A stretch of DNA of 64,000 nucleotides, taken from positions 124,001 through 188,000 of the forward strand of contig OZ248425.1 in the NCBI GenBank assembly GCA_965234335.1, given 5' to 3'. This document shows, one piece after another, positions 34,536 through 43,500 of the stretch. The notes beneath the pieces are model-generated. The model was not told where the DNA came from. It was given only the letters and a program-made list of their open reading frames with translations, and did not search any database. Position 1 is the stretch's first letter, and every line of letters begins with the position of its first letter. The DNA is from Leadbetterella lacustris (GTDB lineage Bacteria; Bacteroidota; Bacteroidia; Cytophagales; Spirosomataceae). A program made the translations under genes and the position numbers.

Positions 34536-35945
34536 ATGAAATCAAACAGAAGGAAATTCCTCCAAAATATAGGCACAAGTGCGGCGGCCATTAGCTTGCC
34601 GAACATTTCTCATGCGGCAGTTCAATCAGAAAAAGATGAATTTACTAAACCCAAAACCAACCAAGCATTTAATATGTGTGGTTTTGTAGCTCCAAAGCTC
34701 GACAAAGTCAGGATTGGCTTCATTGGCTTGGGAAATCGTGGCCCGGGAGCTGTAAGACGCATGAGCCAAATAGCAGCAGTAGAAATTGTAGCTCTTTGCG
34801 ACAAAGATCCCTTACGAGTGGAAAAACAACAAGCCGTTTTATCGAAAGCAAATCTACCAAAAGCCAGAGAATATAGCGGAGTAGATGGCTGGAAAGGCCT
34901 TTGCGAAAGCAATGACATAGACCTCGTTTATATTTGTACACCGTGGAGTATGCACACGCCTATGGCCCTTTACGCCATGAACAACGGCAAACACACCACC
35001 ATCGAGGTACCTGCCGCCAAAACCATAGATGAGTGCTGGCAACTGGTAGAAACCTCAGAAAAAACAAAGAAACATTGTATGATGTTGGAGAACACTTGCT
35101 ACGACTTTTTCGAGCAAATGACCCTCAACATGGCTAGAAATGGTCTTTTCGGAGAATTAATTCATGCCGAAGGAGCCTACATTCATAATCTAATTGATTC
35201 AAATTTCAGCAAAACTTCTTACTCTGACATGTGGCGACTCAACGAAAACGCCAACCGAAACGGCAACCTCTACCCAACGCATGGTTTGGGGCCAATTTCA
35301 CAATGTCTAAACATCAACCGAGGCGATAGATTTGACCATTTGGTGGCCATCTCTTCAAACGATTTTCAGATGGGTGAAATGGCCAAATCTTTAGCTGCCA
35401 ACGACCCTTTTTATGAGGATTATGTGGGAAAACCGTTCCGAGGTAATATGAATACTACCATCATAAAAACTGAAAAAGGCAAAACCATCATGTTGCAGCA
35501 CGATGTAACTTCCACCAGACCATATTCGAGAATTCATTTATTGAGCGGTACAAAAGGTGTAGCTCAAAAATGGCCTGAGCCAGGTAAAATAGCCCTTGGA
35601 GAAGGCTGGATGAGCGAAAAAGAGCTGAAAGAAATTGAAGAAAAATACACGACGCCTCTCGTTAAACACATCGGTGAAATAGCCAAAAAAGTAGGAGGAC
35701 ATGGCGGAATGGACTTCATTATGGACTGGCGATTAATAGATTGCCTCAGGAATGGCCTCCCTCTTGACCAAGATGTATATGATGCCGCCGCATGGAGTTC
35801 CATTGCTCATGCTAGCGAGCTTTCGGTGATGAAAAAAGGAAAAACTGTGGATATTCCTGATTTCACAAGAGGAGCATGGAAAAACAATCAGCCAGTGAGC
35901 TTGACCCTGAACGGTGGTGGAAATACGGAAGTGAGAAAAGTTTGA
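34536..35945 (+). CDS. Tat-exported GH109-like Gfo/Idh/MocA protein
   Basis: This 469-residue protein has a Tat-like signal (NRRKFLQNIGTSAAAISLP). The NAD-binding motif is RIGFIGLGNRGPGAVRRM near residue 60, followed by YICTPWSMHTPMALYAMN near 133 and the IEVPAAKTIDECW segment in place of EKP. NGNLYPTHGLGPISQCLN near 247 and NRGDRFDHLV are typical of glycoside hydrolase family 109. GH109 enzymes cleave alpha-N-acetylgalactosaminides by transient oxidation of C3 with bound NAD. Specificity is inferred. The gene follows a similar oxidoreductase at 33093 and ends in a strong hairpin. Confidence 0.87.
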   Translation: MKSNRRKFLQNIGTSAAAISLPNISHAAVQSEKDEFTKPKTNQAFNMCGFVAPKLDKVRIGFIGLGNRGPGAVRRMSQIAAVEIVALCDKDPLRVEKQQAVLSKANLPKAREYSGVDGWKGLCESNDIDLVYICTPWSMHTPMALYAMNNGKHTTIEVPAAKTIDECWQLVETSEKTKKHCMMLENTCYDFFEQMTLNMARNGLFGELIHAEGAYIHNLIDSNFSKTSYSDMWRLNENANRNGNLYPTHGLGPISQCLNINRGDRFDHLVAISSNDFQMGEMAKSLAANDPFYEDYVGKPFRGNMNTTIIKTEKGKTIMLQHDVTSTRPYSRIHLLSGTKGVAQKWPEPGKIALGEGWMSEKELKEIEEKYTTPLVKHIGEIAKKVGGHGGMDFIMDWRLIDCLRNGLPLDQDVYDAAAWSSIAHASELSVMKKGKTVDIPDFTRGAWKNNQPVSLTLNGGGNTEVRKV

Positions 35946-35975
35946 TTCAGAAAAATATCTGAATCAAACCCTTTT
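35941..35975 (+). terminator. Terminator overlapping the GH109-like stop codon
   Basis: TTTGATTCAGA and TCTGAATCAAA make a perfect 11-bp stem over a 6-base loop, followed by CCCTTTT. The stop codon TGA lies within the left arm. Confidence 0.72.
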
Positions 35976-36000
35976 CGTCCATTGTCAATTGCCTAATATA

Positions 36001-36030
36001 TTGCTCTTTGCACACTTAGCACTATATTTG
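36001..36030 (+). promoter_or_regulatory. Promoter of the DEAD-box helicase gene
   Basis: TTG at 36001-36003 and TATATTTG at 36023-36030 are separated by exactly 19 bases, a good match to the Bacteroidota vegetative promoter. The predicted transcript starts a few bases after 36030. Confidence 0.68.
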
Positions 36031-36070
36031 TACTATTCTAGCTTTAGCTAATAAAATAAATAGTAAACAA

Positions 36071-37291
36071 TTGCAATTCAACGAACTCAATATACACGAA
36101 GACGTACTGGCTGGTATAGACGCCATGAACTACCTTCAGGCCTCGCCAATACAAGAAATGGCCATCCCGATTATTCTCGATGGTAAAGATTTGATAGCTT
36201 CCGCCCAAACAGGTACGGGCAAAACAGCCGCTTATTTAATACCCCTTTTGGACTTAATAATAAGAAGCGGAAACGAGCACATTACAGCCTTGATTTTGGT
36301 ACCAACCCGTGAGCTAGCTAAACAAATAGACGAACAAATAGAAGGCTTTAGTTATTTCATAAGAGCCACATCACTAGCCATTTATGGCGGCGGAAAAGGC
36401 GAAAATTGGGATCAGCAACGCAAGGCTTTGGTAGATGGTGCTGACATAATCATAGCTACTCCAGGTCGTCTTTTAGCCCACATGAAATCTGGCGATGTCA
36501 AATTTGATGAACTCAAATGCTTGGTACTCGACGAGGCCGACAAAATGTTGGACATGGGATTCTCAGATGATATTCTGTACGTTATCAAACACCTACCTGT
36601 CAACCGCCAAAATTTGATGTTTTCGGCCACAATGCCACAGAAAATCAGAGACTTTGCCAATAAAATCCTCAGAAATCCAGAAGAAATAAAATTGGCAGTT
36701 TCAAAACCAGCCGTAGGAATAGATCAGCAGTTTTTCTTGGCAGCTGACCATCAAAAGCTTCCACTTTTAATTCATCTGTTGAAAGATAAAAAAGACCTAA
36801 CTATAATTATTTTCTCATCTCAAAAATCAATGATCAACCATATTATCAGGGCTTTGGGGAAAGTAAAAATAATGGCAAGAGGCATATCTTCGGACAATAG
36901 CCAAGAAGAACGAGAGGAGTATTTAAGAGGATTTAAAAATAAAAATTTCAACATCCTAGTGGCTACAGACGTACTTTCTAGGGGAATTGACATCAATAAT
37001 CTTAACCTAGTAATTAACTACGATGTGCCCCGCGACGCTGAAGATTACATTCACAGAATAGGTAGAACTGCTCGTGCCGAAACCACCGGAACTTCTTTCA
37101 CTTTCATAAACGAAAAAGACCAACGCAAAATAGCCAGCATAGAAAAACTACTGGAAAGAGAAGTGGAAAAGCAAAATATTACTGCAAGTTTGGGCTTAGG
37201 AGCAGCACCAGAATATTCTGTAGAAAAAAGAAGTTTTAACAAACCATTCAAAAAGAAGTTTTTTGGTAAGAAAAAACCCCCAACTGCTTAA
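36071..37291 (+). CDS. DEAD-box RNA helicase
   Basis: This 406-residue protein has the complete DEAD-box set: Q motif (PIQEMAI), ASAQTGTGKTAAYL (motif I), LVPTRELAKQ (Ia), VLDEADKMLDMG (II), FSATMP (III), IIFSSQ (IV), ATDVLSRGID (V) and YIHRIGRTARAE (VI). The basic C-terminal tail (FNKPFKKKFFGKKKP) would bind RNA. It remodels RNA in translation, ribosome assembly or cold adaptation. The frame starts with TTG at 36071; there is no ATG before the Q motif. The next gene begins 12 bases later and may be co-transcribed. Confidence 0.94.
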   Translation: MQFNELNIHEDVLAGIDAMNYLQASPIQEMAIPIILDGKDLIASAQTGTGKTAAYLIPLLDLIIRSGNEHITALILVPTRELAKQIDEQIEGFSYFIRATSLAIYGGGKGENWDQQRKALVDGADIIIATPGRLLAHMKSGDVKFDELKCLVLDEADKMLDMGFSDDILYVIKHLPVNRQNLMFSATMPQKIRDFANKILRNPEEIKLAVSKPAVGIDQQFFLAADHQKLPLLIHLLKDKKDLTIIIFSSQKSMINHIIRALGKVKIMARGISSDNSQEEREEYLRGFKNKNFNILVATDVLSRGIDINNLNLVINYDVPRDAEDYIHRIGRTARAETTGTSFTFINEKDQRKIASIEKLLEREVEKQNITASLGLGAAPEYSVEKRSFNKPFKKKFFGKKKPPTA

Positions 37292-37303
37292 ATTTCGTGA
37301 AAA

Positions 37304-38476
37304 ATGACAACGAAAAAAGAGTTTTTTTCAATACCTGACAATATTCATTATCTAAACTGTGCCACCATGTCGCCGCTACCGAAAAAAGTGGAAGAGGCTG
37401 GCATAAAGGGCTTATTGAGAAAATCACAGCCATACGAAATTACCCAAGAGCATTTTTTTGATACGGCCATTGATGTTAAGAAAAAATTTGCGAAACTCAT
37501 AAATTGTTTTGATTATGAGCAGATTGCAATCATGCCATCTGTTTCTTATGGTATGGCTACCGTGGTCAAAAACATTCATAGAAAAGGAATTTCAAAACAT
37601 AAAACTAAAATAGTGTTGATTGGGGAAGAATTCCCGAGCGATGTGTATGCCTGGCAGGAACTTGCGGCAGAAAATCCGCAATTAAGCATAAAAACTTTAC
37701 ACGCTCCGCAGGAACTCAACAACAGAGGACAAAACTGGAACAGCGAGCTTTTGGAAGCATTACAACAAGAGACGCTTTTGGTATGTATTTCGCCCACCCA
37801 TTGGGCAGATGGTACACTATTTGATCTCGAAAAAATAAAAGATAAATGTGTAGAAAATGATATCTTATTTATCATAGATGCCACACAACATTTAGGAGCT
37901 TATGCCTTTGATATTCAAAAAATTAAACCTGATTTTTTAGTTGCGGCCACATACAAATGGCTTCTTGGACCTTATGGTACTACTTTGGCCTATTTTGGCA
38001 AATACTTTGATGATGGCTTTCCGCTCGAACAAACCTGGATTGGAAGAAAAAATAGCCAGGATTTCAAGCATCTCATCAATTATCAGTCTGACTATCAAGA
38101 GGGTGCCTTCAGATACAACATGGGAGAATTTAGCAATTTCATCAACCTCCCCATGATAGAAAAAGCCCTCGATTTGTTGATAGAATGGCAGCCAGCGGAG
38201 ATTCAAAACTACGCCAAAAACCTCGGCGAACCTTATTTAGAAAGGCTACGAAATGCTGATTATTGGATTGAAAATGAAGAATTTAGAGCTGCCCATTTGT
38301 TTGGAATAAGATTGCCAGAAAACCTCAAAATAGAAACTATTCAGAAAGCCCTTTCTGACCAAAAAGTATTTGTTTCTTATCGTGGCAACGCTATGAGACT
38401 GTCTGTAAATGTTTGGAACAATGAAGCCGACATGGAGATGTTCACACAGATATTAGAAAAAATTAGCAAAGGATAA
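37304..38476 (+). CDS. Class V aminotransferase
   Basis: This 390-residue PLP enzyme has FLHYLNCAT-like start NIHYLNCATMSPLPKKVEEA, PSVSYGMATVVKNI near residue 73, an Asp in FIIDATQHLGAYAFDI near 189 and the PLP lysine in VAATYKWLLGPYGT near 215. It resembles cysteine-desulfurase/kynureninase-like members of the family (EgtE type), but lacks a catalytic Cys loop that would prove desulfurase activity. It lies directly after the helicase gene. The substrate is not known. Confidence 0.86.
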   Translation: MTTKKEFFSIPDNIHYLNCATMSPLPKKVEEAGIKGLLRKSQPYEITQEHFFDTAIDVKKKFAKLINCFDYEQIAIMPSVSYGMATVVKNIHRKGISKHKTKIVLIGEEFPSDVYAWQELAAENPQLSIKTLHAPQELNNRGQNWNSELLEALQQETLLVCISPTHWADGTLFDLEKIKDKCVENDILFIIDATQHLGAYAFDIQKIKPDFLVAATYKWLLGPYGTTLAYFGKYFDDGFPLEQTWIGRKNSQDFKHLINYQSDYQEGAFRYNMGEFSNFINLPMIEKALDLLIEWQPAEIQNYAKNLGEPYLERLRNADYWIENEEFRAAHLFGIRLPENLKIETIQKALSDQKVFVSYRGNAMRLSVNVWNNEADMEMFTQILEKISKG

Positions 38477-38517
38477 AATTCCTTGCCGTTTAGAAATGTA
38501 ATCATTAAAAATAGACC

Positions 38518-38895
38518 ATGGATAGAATGTATTTCATTCTGCTCGGTATCGTAATTCTCGCTTTCGTTTCAAATTTATTTATGGTCACCAAAAGCTCTTT
38601 TCCGGGTGGAGATGTAGGCGTTGGACCGGTGATTCAGCTTGTTATGGCTATCCCCTTATTTTTGATTTCAGCATTGGTTTACTTTTTTACCAAAAACATG
38701 AACATCAACTTCTGGATTTTGCTTTTACCTCTAATTCTGGAGCTTATCTATTTTGCATTTACCAAAGATTTGTTTAGCATTTTTGGTAAAGATTCAGGAT
38801 CTTTTCTTATCAAAAGCTACGTTTATGCCATCACTTTGAGTACAGCTTTAGGCATTTTGGCGGCTTGGATGATTGGGGCGTTATCTAAAAAATAA
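38518..38895 (+). CDS. Small integral membrane protein, unknown function
   Basis: This 125-residue protein has four predicted membrane helices (about 4-22, 33-54, 63-82 and 100-121). It has no Cys or His clusters and no motif that I recognise. It begins 41 bases after the aminotransferase gene and may share its transcript. Confidence 0.6.
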   Translation: MDRMYFILLGIVILAFVSNLFMVTKSSFPGGDVGVGPVIQLVMAIPLFLISALVYFFTKNMNINFWILLLPLILELIYFAFTKDLFSIFGKDSGSFLIKSYVYAITLSTALGILAAWMIGALSKK

Positions 38896-39244
38896 ATTAC
38901 AAAACATGAATTACTTATCCCATTCTTTCGATTTGGTTATTGGGCAAATAACAGTATTTTCCATTCTTTTCATCTATCCCTAAAATAGCCAAGGACAAAT
39001 TCGTCCCGAACTTTGAAGTCCCAAAACTCAATCAAACGGATTTATTACCTCTACAATCTGTTCAACTTAGCCTTTTCTAGGACTACAAAAACGTTTTATT
39101 CTAAAAAATATCAATTTACCAATATTTAATTTGGAAAAAATAACTTTTTACTTGCTTTTACGCAACAAATATTCTCTTTCCCCATCTTATTTTTGTGTTT
39201 TATTATCTTTGTTTTGAATTATTATTATTTGGAAAAACAAAACC
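38896..39244. other. Leader region of ppc, possible gene remnant
   Basis: The 349-base gap starts with a short frame (ATG at about 38906: MNYLSHSFDLVIGQ, ended by TAA after about 25 codons). It may be the broken start of another gene, but evidence is weak. Further along, TATCTTTG at 39204-39211 is a likely -7 element for ppc, with no clear -33 box. Confidence 0.4.
39204..39211 (+). promoter_or_regulatory. -7 element TATCTTTG for ppc
   Basis: TATCTTTG matches TAnnTTTG and is 33 bases before the ppc ATG. No TTTG was found at the usual upstream spacing. Confidence 0.45.
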
Positions 39245-41794
39245 ATGTCTAAACAAAATCTTGAGACGTTATTTACCCAAGAGGTTCATAACAAATATTT
39301 GGTATTTAACACCCTCTTTTCGAGGTTGCCCTACGACAAAATGACCAATATTGGCACGCTCATGCCGTTTTTGTATGATAAAGCCAAACAAGGTTTTGAA
39401 GGTGGCCTTACGCCCAAAGAAATAATAAATTCGTTTTTTGAGCGATATACCAACATCAAAACTGAGAAAGAAAAAATAGATCTTCTGTTCAGATTTATCA
39501 CTTATATAGAACGCCAAGTGGTACTTTTCGATTCTGTGGAAGATGCAGCTTTTGAGAAGTTAAATGCCACCAACACCAAAGGAACTTTGGCGGCTATCAT
39601 TGCATTGGCCTCTCAGCATGGTAAAATAGAGGAAGTAAAAGAAAAACTCAATAACTTTAAGGTAAGAGTGGTGTTCACGGCTCACCCAACACAGTTTTAT
39701 CCAAATTCCGTGTTGAGAATCATCCAAGATTTGGAGGCCTGTATAGCCACCAACGACATCAATGCAATAGACGCTTTGCTACAACAATTGGGCAAAACGC
39801 CGTTTATCAATGACGAACAACCTACGCCAGTTCAGGAGGCTCAAAGTATTATTTTTTACTTGAGACATGTTTATTATGAGGCCATCGGACAGCTTCACGA
39901 TACCATTTATAATGATATTTTAGACGAAGAAGAAGCTTTCAGATCTATCATTGACCTAGGTTTTTGGCCGGGCGGCGACAGAGACGGCAACCCTTTCGTG
40001 ACAGCTGAAATAACCAAGAAAGTGGCTCAAGAGCTTAGAACCAACATTTTGAAATGCTATTATAATCATTTTAAAGATATCAGACGTAGGTTTACGTTCA
40101 AAGGGGTTATTCCGCTTTTGGACAAAATCAACACCAGAATCTACACCAACATGTTTGGTCTTAACAATGACCTTACGGCCGCCGAACTTCTTGCAGCTTT
40201 AGCCGACGTAAGAGACAAAATGGTAAGCAGCCATAACTCCATGTTTTTGGGCGAATTGGACAGGTTCATCAGAAGAGTGAAGCTCTTTGGTATGCACTTT
40301 GCCAGCCTGGATATCAGACAAGACAGCAGCATACACGAAGCTGTTTTTCAAGCGGTTATAAGTAAATACAAGATTTCTGATAAACCTTATGCAGCATGGT
40401 CGCATGAGGAAAAAGTCGCCTTCTTGACCAACAATGACATCAAAATAAATGAGGACGAATTTGAGGATACATTGGTGAAAGATACCTTTAAAACCATCAA
40501 GGCGATTCAAGAAATTCAAACCAAAAATGGCGAAAAGGCGTGTCATAGATACATAATTTCTAACTCTACTTCTTCATGCTCAGTTTTAGAAGTCTTGGCC
40601 ATGTTTAAGTTATGTGGCATTGAAGAAATAAATGTGGACATCGTTCCGCTTTTCGAAACCATCGAAGGCTTGGATACCGCTAGACAGTCGATGAACGAAC
40701 TTTACAATCTCGAATACTACCAAAAACAACTCAAGTACCGCTCTCATTTTCAGACCATTATGTTGGGCTTTTCAGACGGCACAAAAGATGGCGGATATAT
40801 AAAAGCCAACTGGGAGATTTACAAAGCCAAAGAGAATCTTACGGCAGTATCCATGGAAAATGGCATAAATGTTGTCTTTTTTGACGGTAGAGGTGGGCCT
40901 CCTGCTCGTGGTGGTGGCAAAACACACCAATTTTATGCCTCACAAGGTCCGAGTATTGCCAACAACGAAATCCAGATAACCATTCAAGGACAGACGATAT
41001 CGTCTATGTATGGTTCAAAACCGCAAGCTATTTTTAACTTCGAACAGTTGCTTTCGGCAGGTGTAATAAACGACATATTTACCGATGACAAGTCGCTAAT
41101 TAGCAAAAAAGAGCGTGACCTCATAGAAGAATTAGCTGAAGTGGGTGGAAAAAAATATTTAGAACTCAAAAATCATCCACTTTTCGTTTCTTATTTGGAA
41201 CACAAAAGCCCACTCAAATATTACGGAAAAACGAAAATCGGCAGCCGCCCGAGCAAAAGAAGCTCTTCTAGTCAGCTCAAATTAAGCGACTTACGAGCCA
41301 TACCGTTTGTGGGCTCATGGAGTCAATTAAAGCAAAACGTTCCAGGATTCTTTGGATTTGGCACTGCTCTTCAGTCAAAAATTGACCAAGGAAAATTAGA
41401 AGAGTTGAAGGATCTTTTCGAGAATTCATTGTACTTCAAAACCTTGATGCAGAACAGTATGATGGCTCTTTCGAAAACCTATTTCCCGCTGACCTCTTAC
41501 ATGAAAAACGACCCAGTTTATGGCGAGTTTTGGAATATTTTGTACGAAGAACAACAGAGAAGTATAAACAACATGCTTTTGGTTTCAGGCCAAAAACTAC
41601 TGATGGAAACAGACCCAATCAGCATGATGTCAGTAGAATACCGCGAAAATATTGTATTGCCACTTTTGGCCATTCAGCAGTATGCCTTGCAGGAAGTAGA
41701 AGAAAACAGTGACGAAAATACCAAAATGATTTTTGAAAAAATGGTAACAAGGTCGCTTTTCGGAAATATTAATGCAAGTAGAAATTCTGCTTGA
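39245..41794 (+). CDS. ppc: Phosphoenolpyruvate carboxylase
   Basis: This 849-residue enzyme adds bicarbonate to PEP to give oxaloacetate for the TCA cycle. Diagnostic motifs are VVFTAHPTQFYPNSVL near residue 142 with the catalytic His, GFWPGGDRDGNPFV near 239, MLGFSDGTKDGGYIKANW near 508, FFDGRGGPPARGGGKTHQ near 546 (the usual FHGRGG with D for H) and KIGSRPSKR near 663. Length fits the bacterial type. A strong terminator follows at 41812. The tandem hairpin array lies after it, between ppc and the convergent folA. Confidence 0.95.
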   Translation: MSKQNLETLFTQEVHNKYLVFNTLFSRLPYDKMTNIGTLMPFLYDKAKQGFEGGLTPKEIINSFFERYTNIKTEKEKIDLLFRFITYIERQVVLFDSVEDAAFEKLNATNTKGTLAAIIALASQHGKIEEVKEKLNNFKVRVVFTAHPTQFYPNSVLRIIQDLEACIATNDINAIDALLQQLGKTPFINDEQPTPVQEAQSIIFYLRHVYYEAIGQLHDTIYNDILDEEEAFRSIIDLGFWPGGDRDGNPFVTAEITKKVAQELRTNILKCYYNHFKDIRRRFTFKGVIPLLDKINTRIYTNMFGLNNDLTAAELLAALADVRDKMVSSHNSMFLGELDRFIRRVKLFGMHFASLDIRQDSSIHEAVFQAVISKYKISDKPYAAWSHEEKVAFLTNNDIKINEDEFEDTLVKDTFKTIKAIQEIQTKNGEKACHRYIISNSTSSCSVLEVLAMFKLCGIEEINVDIVPLFETIEGLDTARQSMNELYNLEYYQKQLKYRSHFQTIMLGFSDGTKDGGYIKANWEIYKAKENLTAVSMENGINVVFFDGRGGPPARGGGKTHQFYASQGPSIANNEIQITIQGQTISSMYGSKPQAIFNFEQLLSAGVINDIFTDDKSLISKKERDLIEELAEVGGKKYLELKNHPLFVSYLEHKSPLKYYGKTKIGSRPSKRSSSSQLKLSDLRAIPFVGSWSQLKQNVPGFFGFGTALQSKIDQGKLEELKDLFENSLYFKTLMQNSMMALSKTYFPLTSYMKNDPVYGEFWNILYEEQQRSINNMLLVSGQKLLMETDPISMMSVEYRENIVLPLLAIQQYALQEVEENSDENTKMIFEKMVTRSLFGNINASRNSA

Positions 41795-41811
41795 CAGATA
41801 TTACAAATATT

Positions 41812-41854
41812 AAAAAAAGGATTAAGAGAACACGACTTTCTTAATCCTTTTTTT
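41812..41854. terminator. Strong bidirectional terminator after ppc
   Basis: AAAAAAAGGATTAAG and CTTAATCCTTTTTTT form a perfect 15-bp stem around a 13-base loop and are flanked by A and T runs. The right T run leads straight into the first unit of the tandem array. Confidence 0.88.
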
Positions 41855-42780
41855 GTTAAAAGTCTAGGGTATGTTTTTTTTAACATAAAGAAAATCAAGA
41901 AATTAAGCACATTAAGACGAGAAGAAAACTTCATATCCTTCATCCCTTAATCACTTCATGTTAAAAATCAAGGGTATGTTTTTTTAACATGAAGAAAATT
42001 AAGAAATTAAGCACATTAAGACGAGAAGAAAACTTCATATCCTTCATCCCTTAATCACTTCATGTTAAAAATCAAGGGTATGTTTTTTTAACATGAAGAA
42101 AATCAAGAAATTGAGCACATTAAGACGAGAAGAAAACTTCATATCCTTAATCACTTCATGTTAAAAATCAAGGGTATGTTTTTTTAACATGAAGAAAATT
42201 AAGAAATTAAGCACATTAAGACGAGAAGAAAACTTCATATCCTTAATCCCTTAATCACTTCATGTTAAAAGTCGAGGGTATGTATTTTTAACATGAAGAA
42301 AATTAAGAAATTAAGTACATTAAGACAAGAAGAAAACTTCATATCCTTCATCCCTTAATCACTTCATGTTAAAAATCAAGGGTATGTTTTTTTAACATGA
42401 AGAAAATTAAGAAATTAAGCACATTAAGACGAGAAGAAAACTTCATATCCTTCATCCCTTAATCACTTCATGTTAAAAATCAAGGGTATGTTTTTTTAAC
42501 ATGAAGAAAATTAAGAAATTAAGTACATTAAGACGAGAAGAAAACTTCATATCCTTAATCACTTCATGTTAAAAATCAAGGGTATGTTTTTTTAACATGA
42601 AGAAAATCAAGAAATTGAGCACATTAAGACGAGAAGAAAACTTCATATCCTTAATCACTTCATGTTAAAAATCAAGGGTATGTTTTTTTAACATGAAGAA
42701 AATTAAGAAATTAAGCACATTAAGACGAGAAGAAAACTTCATAACCTTCATCCCTTAATCACTTCATGTTAAAAATCAAG
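41855..42780. repeat. Tandem array of nine 96-105 bp hairpin units plus a partial tenth
   Basis: Units start with GTTAAAA(A/G)TC at 41855, 41960, 42064, 42160, 42264, 42368, 42472, 42568, 42664 and 42768 (the last partial). Lengths are 105, 104, 96, 104, 104, 104, 96, 96 and 104. Each junction forms a perfect 14-bp hairpin, CTTCATGTTAAAAA paired with TTTTTAACATGAAG, with a 13-base loop. The other half has ATTAAG...CTTAAT and GAAGAAAACTTC. The 96-base units lack 8 bases (TTCATCCC type) between two CCTT words, a slippage signature. Units three/four and eight/nine share variants, which suggests block duplication. The folA stop codon lies in the last partial unit. Confidence 0.95.
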
Positions 42781-43270
42781 GCTTTATAATCTCTAATACC
42801 TCAAAATCATATTCATTTCTCTCATCTTTCTTATAATGTTCCGATGAAACCGTCTTCCAGTTTTCGTAGGGTTTAAGATTAAAAAATGCATCCCCTTCGA
42901 GATTAGCTTGTACTTTGGTGAGATAGAGTTTGGTGGCAAGATCCTCAGCCAAAGTGTATATATTTTCACCACCAATTATAAAAATCTCTTCTTTATCAGA
43001 ATCATTTTGAGCTAACTCAATAGCCTTTTCTAGCGAATCCGCCACAAGACAGCCCTCGATTTCTAAATCTTTGCTTCGTGAAATGACAATATTCAGTCTA
43101 TTGGGCAATGGTTTCCCGATAGAATCATAGGTTTTGCGGCCCATAATGATGGCGTGGTTGGTGGTGCGTTTTTTGAAAAGTTTCAAATCTTCTGAAAGCC
43201 TCCACAATAATTGATTGTCTTTGCCAATTACACCGTTTTCGGCCACCGCCACAATAATAGAAATATCCAT
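42776..43270 (-). CDS. folA: Dihydrofolate reductase
   Basis: This 164-residue enzyme reduces dihydrofolate with NADPH. It starts MDISIIVAVAENGVIGKDNQ, with LLWRLSEDLKLFKKRT (active-site Glu/Asp region), HAIIMGRKTYDSIGKPLPNR near residue 38 and IFIIGGENIYTLAEDLATKL near 95. The length is normal. It runs towards ppc, and its 3' end (KP-stop) overlaps the last partial unit of the tandem array. Confidence 0.95.
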   Translation of the reverse strand: MDISIIVAVAENGVIGKDNQLLWRLSEDLKLFKKRTTNHAIIMGRKTYDSIGKPLPNRLNIVISRSKDLEIEGCLVADSLEKAIELAQNDSDKEEIFIIGGENIYTLAEDLATKLYLTKVQANLEGDAFFNLKPYENWKTVSSEHYKKDERNEYDFEVLEIIKP

Positions 43271-43375
43271 GAAATATTGAAATAATAGGCAAATATCCGA
43301 CTAAATTTGTAAATAATTCCCAAAAGAAGAAAACATAAATTTCAAAAGAATTGCATGGCAAAAAAGAGGAAATTC

Positions 43376-43500
43376 TGTGCGTCATAGCTTCTTAGGGTTA
43401 AAAACAAATATAATGAAACGTTCATGACTAAGATTTTAGAAACATTGAGAAATGATTATTTCTTTGCCTCAAAGCGTCTTAGCGGTAAAAAACAAATAAA
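43376..43500. repeat. CTTTGCCTCAAAGCGTCTTAGCGG-type phrase region
   Basis: The words GTCATAGCTTCTTAGGGTTA and TTGCCTCAAAGCGTCTTAGC with AAAAACAAATATAATG and AAAAACAAATAAAATG form a doubled, degenerate leader before the SDR start. Related words occur at 47450-47490 and 49180-49205. Confidence 0.5.

Noticed and set aside
38906..38983. Short protein MNYLSHSFDLVIGQ... upstream of ppc
   Set aside because: Only about 25 codons with no clear continuation in other frames; not enough to call a gene.
41855..42780. CRISPR-like array
   Set aside because: The whole 96-105 base unit repeats with no unique spacers, repeats are far longer than CRISPR repeats, and no cas genes are near.
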